Shown here: positions 17,749 to 26,432 of the stretch, piece by piece
Numbering within the stretch: position 1 is the first letter of the stretch
How the letters are laid out: each line of letters begins with the position of its first letter
From: Gemmatimonadota bacterium
Lineage (GTDB): Bacteria > Gemmatimonadota > Gemmatimonadetes > Gemmatimonadales > GWC2-71-9
Reading direction: 5' to 3'
Length of the DNA stretch: 64,000 nt
NCBI GenBank assembly: GCA_009692115.1
Contig: SHZU01000005.1
Coordinates: forward strand, 178,104 to 242,103
Notes under the pieces: generated by a model
The model's input: the letters and a program-made list of their open reading frames with translations, nothing else
Told to the model about the DNA's origin: nothing
Databases searched by the model: none
Made by a program: the position numbers and the translations under genes

Positions 17749-19268
17749 ACCAGCGAGTGGTGGTAGTCGGTGCCGGCATCAACGGCTTGGTCGCCGCGCA
17801 TTACCTGCGGCGGGCCGGCCACGAGGTCACCGTCCTCGAACGCGCCGACCGGGCCGGTGGTGCCTGCATCTCCGCCCAGGCCACGATCGACGGCCGGACC
17901 CAGGCCTACGCCCTCGGCGCCTCGGTCCTCGGCCTGATGCCCGATTTTATCTTTCGGGAGACCGGGCTCATCGACCGGCTCGAGACCTTCGTGCCCACGT
18001 CGGCCAAGCGGGTCTACTTCCCAACGCCGGAGGCGAGCGCGTGGATCCACCGCGATCCGGCCGAGCTCGACCGGGAACTCCGGACCCAGTGGGGTGAGCG
18101 GGGCGATCCGGCCGGGTTCCGGGCCGACGAAGCCCGGGTCGTGGCCTTCCTCCAGAAGGGCTACCAGACCGCGACACCGCCTAACGTGGATACCGCCCGC
18201 CACGCCTTAGGCGATACCCTGACCCGGCTCTGGATTACCGGGAGCGCCGCCGACCTTCTCGACCACTACTTCACTGCCGACCGCACCAAGATCTACATGG
18301 CGATGACCGTGACCGAGAGCGGCCCGGTGTCGCTGGCCGAGCCGTACTCGGCGTTCACCCTGCCGCTGATGGACTCAGGGTCGGTGTTCGACGGCTACTA
18401 CGGGTTCGTCAAACCGGGGCTTTGGCGGCTGCTGGAAGCACTGGCCGAGATCAATCGGGAGATCAGCGTCGAGATCCGGCTCGGTGCCGCGGTCGACCAA
18501 GTGGATCCGGACCGAGGCGTGGTCCACTTCACGGCGGCGGGCCAATCGCACCGGTTGTCGTTCGATCATCTGATCCTCGCCACCGAGCCGCTGACCGCTG
18601 CCCGGCTCGTCGGCGACACCGCCACTACCGCGCGAGTCGAAGAGAAACGGTTCCTCGGCTCGGCCGGCAAACTGACGCTGTTTTTTCGCAATCCGGTTCG
18701 CTGGAAGGATGCTCCCGAGGCCGACGCCGATGCCGCGTTCCGGTTCATCTTCTCGATGGAGACCCTGGCCGAGTTCGAGCGGGCCACGATCCGGGTCACC
18801 GCCGGCGAGGTCGACTACGAACCGGGCTACATCCAGATCTACTGCGAAGGCGCAGCGATGCGACGGCTCGGCCTGGTCGAGCCATTCGACCGGCTCACGC
18901 TCTTTTTCAAGAACCTGGCCTTGAACCAGCGGGGCGAGGCGCTGGCTGAGGTGGAAACGGCGGTCAAAGCCCAGGTGCTGGCCCACATCGCGAATCCGGA
19001 GGATTGCGTCTGGAGCCGGTTGCTCGCGCCAAAAGACCTCCAGGAACTGTTTCTCTTTCCCGGTGGCAACATCGATCACACCGAACTCGCGCCGGGGCAG
19101 ACCTTCTTCGACCGCCAGTTCGCGGCCGATCCGGGGGCGCGCTTCTACCAATTCGGCCGGTGGGCCAACCTGTCGTACTGCGGCGCGGGGTCGTATCCCT
19201 GCGGTTCGATCACGGGGATCCCCGGCTACATGTGCGCCCAACAAATGATCAGAGAACTGATGCCATGA
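17745..19268 (+). CDS. FAD-dependent oxidoreductase (phytoene-desaturase-like)
   Basis: From the GTG at 17745 (GGAGG at 17731-17735) the protein is about 507 residues. It opens with a Rossmann FAD motif VVVVGAGINGLVAAHYLRRA followed by ERADRAGGAC, and ends with CGAGSYPCGSITGIPGYMCA, the C-terminal FAD contact of the amine-oxidase/phytoene desaturase superfamily. These enzymes desaturate or isomerise hydrophobic substrates or oxidise amines. It overlaps the following 3-hydroxyacyl-CoA dehydrogenase gene by ATGA. No carotenoid genes are nearby, so carotenoid function is not supported. Confidence 0.85.
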   Translation: MNQRVVVVGAGINGLVAAHYLRRAGHEVTVLERADRAGGACISAQATIDGRTQAYALGASVLGLMPDFIFRETGLIDRLETFVPTSAKRVYFPTPEASAWIHRDPAELDRELRTQWGERGDPAGFRADEARVVAFLQKGYQTATPPNVDTARHALGDTLTRLWITGSAADLLDHYFTADRTKIYMAMTVTESGPVSLAEPYSAFTLPLMDSGSVFDGYYGFVKPGLWRLLEALAEINREISVEIRLGAAVDQVDPDRGVVHFTAAGQSHRLSFDHLILATEPLTAARLVGDTATTARVEEKRFLGSAGKLTLFFRNPVRWKDAPEADADAAFRFIFSMETLAEFERATIRVTAGEVDYEPGYIQIYCEGAAMRRLGLVEPFDRLTLFFKNLALNQRGEALAEVETAVKAQVLAHIANPEDCVWSRLLAPKDLQELFLFPGGNIDHTELAPGQTFFDRQFAADPGARFYQFGRWANLSYCGAGSYPCGSITGIPGYMCAQQMIRELMP

Positions 19269-20128
19269 CTGAATCCCTGGTTCAGACTTTTCCGCCCTTC
19301 GACCCCACTCGCCCGGTGGCGGTGATCGGCGCCGGCGTGATGGGTGCCAAAGTCGCGTGGGCCTCGACTCGACTCTACGATGTGTCCGCTCCCGCCCTCC
19401 AGGCTGCGGTGGAACGGATCCTCGGCTGGAGTGAAGGGGCTGAGCGAGACCGTCTCGCGGCGAATCTTGCCGGAACCGAGCGGCTCGACGACGCGCTCGC
19501 CGGCGCTCAACTCGCCTTTGAGAACGTCCCGGAGGACCTCGCCCTCAAGCGGTCGGTGCTCGCGGATCTCGATGCCCGGCTCGGCGCCGATGCCTACCTC
19601 GGGTCGAACGCCTCCGCCTTGCCCTGCTCGCCGCTCGCCGTGGCGACCGAACGGCCGGATCGGTTCTTCGACATGAACTGGAGCGACCCGTGAACCTCCC
19701 GGCTGGTCGAACTGATGGGCAGCCCGAAGACCGATCCGGGCACGATCGCGTTCGCGCTCGCATGGGCCCGGCGGATCGGGATGATCCCGATCCTCGTCCG
19801 GCAAGAGCAGATGGGCTCCTCGTTCAATCGGATCTGGCGGGCCATCAAAAAAGAAGTCCTCCGCCAAATCGAGGCCGGGGTGGCCACGCCCGAAGATATC
19901 GATCGCGCGTGGATGTTGGCGTTCGGCATGTCCTACGGTCCCTGCGGCCTGATGGATTCGGTCAGCCTGCGGTCGATCCGGAACGTCGAGCTCGCTTACT
20001 TCGCCGACACCGGCGATCCCACCGATCGGCCGCCCGCCTTCCTGGACCGGATGATCGCGGAAGGGCGGGGGTTCTATCGCAATCCGGACCCCGAGTATCG
20101 CGACCCCGATTGGCTGACCGCCGGCTAG
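19265..20128 (+). pseudogene. 3-hydroxyacyl-CoA dehydrogenase interrupted by an in-frame TGA
   Basis: One frame from ATG 19265 to TAG 20126-20128 encodes about 287 residues with the NAD-binding start VAVIGAGVMGAKVAW, FENVPEDLALKRSVLADLDA, a C-terminal helical domain (FNRIWRAIKKEVLRQIEAG, then DIDRAWMLAFG). TGA at 19691-19693 splits it after MNWSDP and the frame resumes as TSRLVELMGS. In relatives this position is Arg or another residue, so CGA to TGA is plausible. The loop after the glycine motif is also about six residues shorter than usual. It would oxidise 3-hydroxyacyl-CoA, a step downstream of the nearby 4-hydroxybutyryl-CoA dehydratase. Confidence 0.8.
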
Positions 20129-20400
20129 CCCGCCGGCTTCACGTTCGCGTTGAGCCGGAACAGGTTGGTGGGATCGTACTTGTTTTTCACCGCCACCAGG
20201 CGCTTGTAGTTCTGCCGGTAGTTGGCGTTGATCACGCCGGCGCTCCCGTCGGCCACCTCGTTGACGTAGAAGCCGGTGGTAAAGCGCTCGACGGTTGACC
20301 AGAACTGCCGGGCCCACCGCATGTGCGGAGCACTGTCGTCGCCCGTCTTCCAGTCGACCGCGGTCAGCAGGTTGTGCTGGGCGTCGCGTTGGGCAAGCGC
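20125..20400 (-). pseudogene. C-terminal remnant of a BBE-type FAD-linked oxidase
   Basis: The minus frame ends NYKRLVAVKNKYDPTNLF and RLNANVKPAG, the berberine-bridge-enzyme (BBE) tail of FAD-linked oxidases, preceded by AQHNLLTAVDWKTGDD. Homology starts only about 85 residues from the end; the FAD-binding part is absent. Upstream the sequence switches to a fasciclin tail on the other strand. Its TAG stop shares CTAG with the end of the dehydrogenase gene. Confidence 0.75.
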
Positions 20401-20484
20401 TTCGGCGACGGCAAGATCGTTGCCTCGATCCGGGGCTCGAACGGGATCGTGCACGTCATCGACGCGGTGGTGCCACCGAAGTAA
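20401..20484 (+). pseudogene. C-terminal remnant of a fasciclin-domain protein
   Basis: The plus frame reads DGKIVASIRGSNGIVHVIDA followed by VVPPK and TAA at 20482-20484. This is the final strand pair of a fasciclin (FAS1) domain. The rest of the domain is missing and the sequence upstream belongs to the BBE remnant on the opposite strand, so a deletion with its junction near 20395-20410 removed the 5' parts of two divergent genes. Confidence 0.65.
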
Positions 20485-20490
20485 CGACCG

Positions 20491-21615
20491 CTACTTCGGC
20501 GGGTAGACCGCAATCCGGTGGCTCCGGAACGACAGCCGCGACGATTCGGTGGTGCCGTTGAGTTGGAGCCCGCCCGATTCCTCTGTCGGCATGTGGCAGC
20601 CCACACAACCGGCCTTCAGATCGCCGGCTGCCGCTCGAAGCTTCGGGTGGCGGTCGGCTTGGTGGCATTGGAGGCATTTTCCGGACAGCTGCCCCAGGTC
20701 GCGCTCGGTTTGATGGACGTTGTGGCAAGTGGCACAGGACATCCCCGGGCTTTGTTTGAAGCAGCGCGACCGGGCTAGCAGCCCGACTTGGTCGCCATGG
20801 ACGTCGGGGCGGGCGGTGGACGAGTCGGCTTGAGGCGCTAGGTACAGGTCGAGCGGTTCCCCCGGGTGGTGCGAAAACGGCGGCCGGAGCAGGCGGCGCG
20901 GGCCCGAGTGGCAGAGCCCGCAGGTGTCGAGCTTCCGATCCCGCGCGAACTGGGCGGGGTTCCGAATACTCCCTGCCGCGGGCTTCGCGAGGTGAGCCGC
21001 GGCGTCTCCATGGCATTTGGCGCAGCCGATCCCGAGCTGATACTGGCTCGAATACCGGGCCCGCCCGTTCTCCTGTTCGACCGTGAACTTGGTGCTGTGG
21101 CATTCGAGGCAGCGGGGCACCACCACTCGGCTAAAGTCAATCTGGCCGTCGGGATAGCCCGGGCTGTTGATCCAGGCATCCGGCGCGATGAGATAGGACA
21201 CCGGCAGCTCGACTAGAATTCCCTCCCGCCAGAAACCATAGGTCTGTCCCCGGCGTCCGGACCCGATGACCAAATCGATCGACTCGGTGCGGGAGCTCAC
21301 CGCTCGGTCGTCGACGGCGGTCTGATAAAACCGGGCGTCACGCTGCTCCATCCGAAACGAGATCGCGCTGTCGCGAGTCCGGAGCAGGTTCCGCCCAGCG
21401 GAAAAGCTGCCCTTGATCGTCGTCGCGGTGGCCGGAGCGGAGGTCCGGTAGTGGGCGGTCTCCCGATAGCGATCGACGATGGCCTGATGGCACGGGGTGC
21501 AGGTCGCGAGTTCGCTCGCCAAAGCGTCCGCCGGTGCGCTCGTCGCGGGCGACGGCGGTACCGCCCGGCACGCCACCATCGACGCGAGTCCGAACAGCGC
21601 GAGTCCATGACGCAT
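20491..21615 (-). CDS. Seven-heme c-type cytochrome lipoprotein
   Basis: The 374-residue protein begins with a lipoprotein signal (LFGLASMVAC, Cys16) and contains seven CxxCH sites: CTPCH at 39, CLECH at 169, CAKCH at 198, CGLCH at 232, CATCH at 294, CLQCH at 314 and CVGCH at 337. The spacing resembles cytochrome c554/DmsE-type multiheme carriers found in surface electron transfer. It lies 15 bases downstream of the PQQ dehydrogenase gene, so the two are probably co-transcribed and the cytochrome is a plausible electron acceptor. It is predicted to be anchored in the envelope. Confidence 0.9.
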   Translation of the reverse strand: MRHGLALFGLASMVACRAVPPSPATSAPADALASELATCTPCHQAIVDRYRETAHYRTSAPATATTIKGSFSAGRNLLRTRDSAISFRMEQRDARFYQTAVDDRAVSSRTESIDLVIGSGRRGQTYGFWREGILVELPVSYLIAPDAWINSPGYPDGQIDFSRVVVPRCLECHSTKFTVEQENGRARYSSQYQLGIGCAKCHGDAAAHLAKPAAGSIRNPAQFARDRKLDTCGLCHSGPRRLLRPPFSHHPGEPLDLYLAPQADSSTARPDVHGDQVGLLARSRCFKQSPGMSCATCHNVHQTERDLGQLSGKCLQCHQADRHPKLRAAAGDLKAGCVGCHMPTEESGGLQLNGTTESSRLSFRSHRIAVYPPK

Positions 21616-21630
21616 CGGTCCGGCCTCCGC

Positions 21631-23493
21631 TCAGGGCCGCTTGACGCCGAACGCGAGCAAGGCGTTGCCCGGCGTCTGGCCGAACGCCGCATACCCGGAA
21701 CTGACGAACACCATCCCGCCCGCGATCGTCGGACCAGGGCCATCAATCGCGCCGCCCCGCGCCGCGACGCCGTTGACCGTGGTAAGCTCTCGCACGGTAT
21801 CGAAGGCCCAAAGCAGCCGGCCGTCATCGGCCGCGTAGGCTCGAAGACTTCCGTCGAGCCCCCCGGCAAACACCGCCCCTGGCATGGCCGCCGCCGCCGC
21901 GGAGAATGCGGCGAAGCAGCCGGCGCGCGCTACGCAGGGCGGGGCCGGTTGGCTCCAGAGCACCGCCCCCGTTGTCAGATCGAGCGCGTGAAGCCCCGGC
22001 CGGGCCTCTCCAACCGGATCGATCCCGGTCAGCCGGTCGGACACCGGCGCAAAGACCCTCCCCTCACCCGCCACCACTCCCCAGTGGATTCCGCCTAACG
22101 CTCCTCCTCGGCCCACCCGCGCCTGCCACACCACCGCACCCCGGTGGTCGGGGTCGAGGGCGTAGACGACGCCGAGCTTCTGGCCGACGACGAGGATCTC
22201 GCGTCCGTCGGGCAGGGTCGTAAGCAAGGGCGCTTGGCCGAAATCGACATCGGGCCCATGCGCCGTAGGGCAGTTGGCGCCCTTCCGGATGCCGCAGGCC
22301 ATGTTGTAGGCGTCGTCCGCGGTGGCCTGGAACGACCAGACCAGTCGGCCGGTCTGGAGGTTGAGGGCCAGGATCGCATCGCTGGTGGGGCTCGTCGGGC
22401 GGGTGTAGTTCTCGCCGGTGCCGACGTAGAGCAGGCCGCGGCGGGCGTCGACCGTCGGGCTCGACCAGATCGGAACCCCGGCGGGTCCGAAGATCGGAAC
22501 CCCGGCCGAGGTGGTGCCGACTTCCTTGGCGTCCTCTTCGATGGCGCGATGGCGCCAGACCACCGCACCCGTCACGAGGTCGAGCGCGACGACCGCGCCC
22601 GACGACGTGCAGCACCGGTAGACCGGGTTCCCAGCGGCCACCACCTCCATCGAGGAGACCGGCACGTAGACCAAGCCCCCGTGGACCACCGGCGATCCGG
22701 TGATGTTCGACGACGGGTGATCCCCCACTCGCGTCTTCCAGCGGGGCGTACCGGTAGCGAGGTCGAGCGCCACCACGGTGGTCCGGAAGTCGGCGGCGAT
22801 CGCGGTCCGCTGCCCCATGTCGTTAGGCGGAGAAATCGCGACAACGCCCTTGACCGCCGCCTCGCCTTCGAAGACCCACTGGATGCAGCCGGTCGTGAGG
22901 TCGAGCGAATAGATCTCGCCGAATTGCCCCCCAACTAAGATCTGGTTGCCGGCCACGCTCGGCTGGGACCGGGTCACGGTCCCGTCGGGAAATCCGAACG
23001 CCCACCGGAGCTCGAGGCCCGGCACGTCGGCCGCCCGCAATCCGGCTTGCTCGGCGGTTCGAAAGCCGGTTCCGCTCGGCGAACCGCCCCAGGCGGTCCA
23101 ATCGAGGGCGCTCGCGGCGGACGTCGGGCCAAGGGGCCGGCCACAGTAGGCACTCGCGGGAAAGGCAGCCGGCGCCACCGGCCGGCGGCTGAGATACTCG
23201 GCCACCGCCCGACGGTCCTCCTCGGGAAGGGCGGCCCCCACTTCGCGCATCGCGCCCTGCGTCAGCGTGGCGAGGATGGCTCGGGCGGTCATGGCGTTCA
23301 ACGACGTGGAACGGGGCGCCCGGACCGAGCCGTCGCCATCGTGACAACCGGCACACTTGTCGCGATACACGACCTGGCCCCGCGTTTGGGCCGGCGCCAA
23401 CGACGCGTCACCAGCCGCCACGACGGCGATGATCGCGATCAGCCGCAAAGCGAGCAAGGACGTAGGGGCCACCTGGTAGGGGACTCCGCTCAA
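21631..23493 (-). CDS. Cytochrome c-PQQ propeller dehydrogenase (polyvinyl-alcohol-dehydrogenase-like)
   Basis: The 620-residue protein has an N-terminal signal, a cytochrome c domain with CAGCH (Cys47) ahead of the propeller, and a series of PQQ blades (LDLTTGCIQWVFEG, LDLATGTPRWKTRV, LDLVTGAVVWRHRA, LDLTTGAVLWSQPA). Adjacent cysteines in PVYRCCTSSG resemble the vicinal disulfide near PQQ in quinoprotein alcohol dehydrogenases. A heme domain at the N-terminus, not the C-terminus, is the order of PVA dehydrogenase rather than type II alcohol dehydrogenases. It would oxidise a secondary alcohol in the periplasm and pass electrons through its heme, possibly to the seven-heme protein. Confidence 0.88.
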   Translation of the reverse strand: MSGVPYQVAPTSLLALRLIAIIAVVAAGDASLAPAQTRGQVVYRDKCAGCHDGDGSVRAPRSTSLNAMTARAILATLTQGAMREVGAALPEEDRRAVAEYLSRRPVAPAAFPASAYCGRPLGPTSAASALDWTAWGGSPSGTGFRTAEQAGLRAADVPGLELRWAFGFPDGTVTRSQPSVAGNQILVGGQFGEIYSLDLTTGCIQWVFEGEAAVKGVVAISPPNDMGQRTAIAADFRTTVVALDLATGTPRWKTRVGDHPSSNITGSPVVHGGLVYVPVSSMEVVAAGNPVYRCCTSSGAVVALDLVTGAVVWRHRAIEEDAKEVGTTSAGVPIFGPAGVPIWSSPTVDARRGLLYVGTGENYTRPTSPTSDAILALNLQTGRLVWSFQATADDAYNMACGIRKGANCPTAHGPDVDFGQAPLLTTLPDGREILVVGQKLGVVYALDPDHRGAVVWQARVGRGGALGGIHWGVVAGEGRVFAPVSDRLTGIDPVGEARPGLHALDLTTGAVLWSQPAPPCVARAGCFAAFSAAAAAMPGAVFAGGLDGSLRAYAADDGRLLWAFDTVRELTTVNGVAARGGAIDGPGPTIAGGMVFVSSGYAAFGQTPGNALLAFGVKRP

Positions 23494-23579
23494 CCTAGAG
23501 CCAGAAGCCGATCACGACAAGCAGGGCTTCACGAGAACGGCCCTGGCGACTTCCCCGGTTCCGGGCCAACTTTCCAGCC

Positions 23580-24422
23580 ATGCAGACAGCCCCCTCCAGA
23601 ATGACCGTGGTTTCCTTGCTCCTGGCCTCGATCGCGTCTGCGGCGGGTGCCCAACGGGTTGTCTTCCCCCGGACCGCCTCGGGCAAACCGAATCTCAACG
23701 GAATTTGGCAGGTCCTCAACACCGCGAACTACGATCTCGAAGCCCACTCAGCCGGACCGGCGCTCGCGATGCGGCCCGGGCCCGTGGTGCCGGTGCCGGC
23801 CAAGGCAGTCATTGCCTTCGGCGCGGTGGGCGCGATTCCATCCGGACTCGGCGTCGTAGTCGGGGGCGAAATCCCGTATCTCCCGGCGGGGCTGCTGAAG
23901 AAGAAGGACAATCAGGAGCATTGGTTAACCCGGGACCCCGAGATCAAGTGCTACCTCCCGGGTGTGCCGCGGGCCACCTACCTCCCGTTTCCGTTTCAGA
24001 TCTTTCAAAGCGACAAGGCCTTCCTCATCGCCTACGAGTTTGCCGGTGCGGTGCGGAACGTCTATCTCAAGGATCCCGGCCCGGCCGAAGTCGACTCGTG
24101 GATGGGGCTGTCGGTCGGCCACTGGGAGGGCGACACCTTTGTAATCGAGGCCACCGGGTTCAACGACCAGAGTTGGTTCGATCGGGCCGGGAATCATCAC
24201 ACCGAGGCGCTCACGGTCGTCGAGCGCTATACGATGACGACGCCCTACCACATCCAGTACGAGGCCACCATCGAGGATCCCCAGACGTTTTCCAGGCCCT
24301 GGACGATTCGGATGCCGCTCTACAAACACGTGAACCCCGATCAGCGGCTCGGCCAGTTCAAGTGTGTTGAATTCGTGGAGGAACTGCTCTACGGCCACCT
24401 TCGGAAGAACCCCACCCAGTAA
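23580..24422 (+). CDS. Secreted PNLNGIW-type protein of unknown function
   Basis: The 280-residue protein has a signal peptide (VVSLLLASIASAAGAQ), then the entry motif GKPNLNGIWQVLN shared with the next gene (GRPDLQGNWTN). The body has VGHWEGDTFVIEATGFNDQS, a beta-rich stretch, and ends with a Cys-containing QFKCVEFVEELLYG. The same W-x-GDTLVVE-T-F pattern occurs in the next gene, so the two are divergent paralogues. This family is abundant in Acidobacteriota and Gemmatimonadota and has no assigned function to my knowledge. It is followed 10 bases later by its paralogue. Confidence 0.8.
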   Translation: MQTAPSRMTVVSLLLASIASAAGAQRVVFPRTASGKPNLNGIWQVLNTANYDLEAHSAGPALAMRPGPVVPVPAKAVIAFGAVGAIPSGLGVVVGGEIPYLPAGLLKKKDNQEHWLTRDPEIKCYLPGVPRATYLPFPFQIFQSDKAFLIAYEFAGAVRNVYLKDPGPAEVDSWMGLSVGHWEGDTFVIEATGFNDQSWFDRAGNHHTEALTVVERYTMTTPYHIQYEATIEDPQTFSRPWTIRMPLYKHVNPDQRLGQFKCVEFVEELLYGHLRKNPTQ

Positions 24423-24432
24423 GGGAGCCGCG

Positions 24433-25485
24433 ATGCACCAGCTCACCCCTCGTCTCGCTTTGCTGATCGTCGCGATCAGCCTCGTCTATGGTGTTCCGGC
24501 CGGGCATGCCCAAGCGCCCAAAGCCGCCGCCCGGTCCTGGAAGACGCCGCGCACTCCCGACGGCCGGCCCGACCTCCAGGGCAACTGGACTAACGGGACC
24601 ATTACCCCGATCGAACGGCCGAGCGGCCAGGAGCGGGCCCTCACGGCGGAGCAGATGGCACGGATCGAGAAGATCCGGGCCGACACCATCGAACGCGCCT
24701 TGAAGCCGAGCGACCCCGATCGGGTGGCACCGCCGAAAGGCGGCGACGGCTCGGTTGGCGCGGCCGGTGGTGTGGGCGGCTATAACTATCTCTGGATCGA
24801 CGCCGGAGACCGGGTCGCCGTCGTCAACGGTGAGTTCCGAAGTTCGTTGGTCGTCGACCCGCCGAACGGCAAGATTCCGGCCCTTACCCCTGACGGCCGG
24901 GCCCGAATCGGCGCGATCATGGGGCGGGCCCGCCAGTTCGGGGAGTATGACAACCCCGAGAACCGCCCGCTCGCGGAACGCTGCATCATGTCGTTCGGCT
25001 CAAACGCCGGTCCGCCGATGCTGCCGAACTATTTCTACAACAACAACTACACGATCGTGCAGACCAAGGATCACATCATGATCCTGACGGAAATGGTCCA
25101 CGACGCCCGGATCATCCCTCTCGGCGACCGGTCCCGGCTTCCGGCCCACATTCGGCCATGGATGGGCGATTCCCACGGCCGCTGGGTGGGCGATACCCTG
25201 GTGGTCGAAACGACCAACTTCCATCCGTCGCAGATTTTTCGGGCCACCAACGAAAACCTCAAGGTGATCGAGCGGTTCCACCGGGCCGATCAAGGCACCA
25301 TCCTCTATCGGTTCACGGTGGATGATCCGGCTACGTACACCGCGCCGTGGAGCGGTGAGGTGCCGTTTACAGCGCTCAAGGAACAGATTTACGAGTATGC
25401 CTGTCACGAAGGCAACTACGCCCTGTCGAATGTGTTAAGCGGTGCCCGGGCCTTGGAACGGGAAGCCGCGAAGAAGTCTCCGTAA
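24433..25485 (+). CDS. Secreted PDLQGNW-type protein of unknown function
   Basis: The 350-residue protein has a signal peptide (LALLIVAISLVYGVPAGHAQ), the entry motif GRPDLQGNWTNGTITPIERP, then ERCIMSFGSNAGPPMLPN, a Tyr/Asn-rich turn (NYFYNNNYTIVQ), RWVGDTLVVETTNFHPS and the C-terminal YACHEGNYALSNVLSGAR. These are hallmarks of a family found beside DUF6152 genes. The paired Cys residues may form a disulfide. The AAGGGA upstream of ATG 24433 supports the start. No catalytic motif is recognisable. Confidence 0.82.
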   Translation: MHQLTPRLALLIVAISLVYGVPAGHAQAPKAAARSWKTPRTPDGRPDLQGNWTNGTITPIERPSGQERALTAEQMARIEKIRADTIERALKPSDPDRVAPPKGGDGSVGAAGGVGGYNYLWIDAGDRVAVVNGEFRSSLVVDPPNGKIPALTPDGRARIGAIMGRARQFGEYDNPENRPLAERCIMSFGSNAGPPMLPNYFYNNNYTIVQTKDHIMILTEMVHDARIIPLGDRSRLPAHIRPWMGDSHGRWVGDTLVVETTNFHPSQIFRATNENLKVIERFHRADQGTILYRFTVDDPATYTAPWSGEVPFTALKEQIYEYACHEGNYALSNVLSGARALEREAAKKSP

Positions 25486-25498
25486 CAAGGACGATCCG

Positions 25499-25948
25499 AT
25501 GCGAATCTCTCCGACGGTCATTGGGGCCGGTATCCTGCTCGCCGCCGTGGCCGCGCCGCTCGTGGCTCATCATGCGTTTGGCGCCGAGTTCGATCGCGCT
25601 GCGCCGATCCGGCTCCAAGGGAAAGTGGTCAAGCTCGAATGGGTTAACCCGCATGCCTGGATTCACATCGACGTGAAGAAACCGGATGGGTCGGGTGAGG
25701 TGTGGATGGTCGAGGGCGGGACCCCGAACACGCTGCTCCGCCGCGGGCTCTCCCGGCAATCGTTGACCTATGGGACGGAATTGATCGTGGACGGCTACCA
25801 GGCCAAAGACCACTCGCTCAAGCGGGCCAACGGCCGGGATGTAACGCTCACCGACGGCCGGAAGTTCTTCATGGGGTCGTCGGGCACCGGAGCGCCTGCG
25901 GATGGCCGGGACAAGAACGAGGCTCCGCCGAAGACGCCGCCTCGCTGA
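25499..25948 (+). CDS. DUF6152 family secreted protein
   Basis: The 149-residue protein has a signal peptide ending LVAHHAFGAEF, then the DUF6152 core: IRLQGKVVKLEWVNPHAWIH, VWMVEGGTPNTLLRRG and DGYQAKDHSLKRANGRDVTL. The His-His at the signal junction and the NPH motif could bind metal, which is speculation. It follows the previous gene by 13 bases in a three-gene unit. Its TGA abuts the stop of the convergent membrane-protein gene in the palindrome TGATCA. Confidence 0.88.
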   Translation: MRISPTVIGAGILLAAVAAPLVAHHAFGAEFDRAAPIRLQGKVVKLEWVNPHAWIHIDVKKPDGSGEVWMVEGGTPNTLLRRGLSRQSLTYGTELIVDGYQAKDHSLKRANGRDVTLTDGRKFFMGSSGTGAPADGRDKNEAPPKTPPR

Positions 25949-26422
25949 TCAGGACGAGAAGCCGATCCACCGGCCGGCGGCGGCGACGGTGAACCAGAGT
26001 AGCATCGAGGTTGCCCCGGCCAGCCTGGTTTGGGGCGAAGTGGCGGCGGGGGGCCGCTTCGCGATCCACCGCCTAACCGCGATCGTAAACCCGACAGCCA
26101 CCGGCAGCGTGGCCATCTTGACCCAAAACGACGGGTTGTAGTAGCACTTCACCGCCTCCGACAAAAACAACGGCACCCCCGTCAGGATCATGGTGGTTAC
26201 CCCCGCGACGACCCAACGCCGGGTCGATCGGGCCAGTTCGGCGATCGGTTCCGACCCGAGCATGACGCCGACCAGTCGGAGGTCGAGTATCAACACCGCT
26301 CCGCCTAACAGACTCAAGCCGAGGAGGTGAATGGCCTCGATGACCGGGAAGAGCCAGACCGAGGTTCGGACCGTCTCGCCGATGAAGGTGCCTTCGCACC
26401 ACTGAAAGAATGCCAGGCCCAT
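25949..26422 (-). CDS. DUF6644-type integral membrane protein (second copy)
   Basis: The 157-residue protein has about four membrane helices, including PVIEAIHLLGLSLLGGAVLI, TTMILTGVPLFLS and LLWFTVAAAGRWIGF. It is a paralogue of the gene immediately upstream: FQWCEG and EAIHLLG line up with LQWLAG and ESVHVLT, and both contain ILDLRLVGV / MLDLRLLGL. The conserved intramembrane His could ligate a heme b or quinone site, but this is inference. It ends in the palindrome shared with the convergent DUF6152 gene. Confidence 0.75.
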   Translation of the reverse strand: MGLAFFQWCEGTFIGETVRTSVWLFPVIEAIHLLGLSLLGGAVLILDLRLVGVMLGSEPIAELARSTRRWVVAGVTTMILTGVPLFLSEAVKCYYNPSFWVKMATLPVAVGFTIAVRRWIAKRPPAATSPQTRLAGATSMLLWFTVAAAGRWIGFSS

Positions 26423-26432
26423 GGCGTCGTTC

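Noticed and set aside
5148..19693. TGA recoded as an amino acid (selenocysteine or Trp) in the interrupted genes
   Set aside because: Neighbouring genes end normally at TGA at the expected protein lengths, TAG interruptions occur too, and the interrupted positions are not catalytic Cys/Sec sites.
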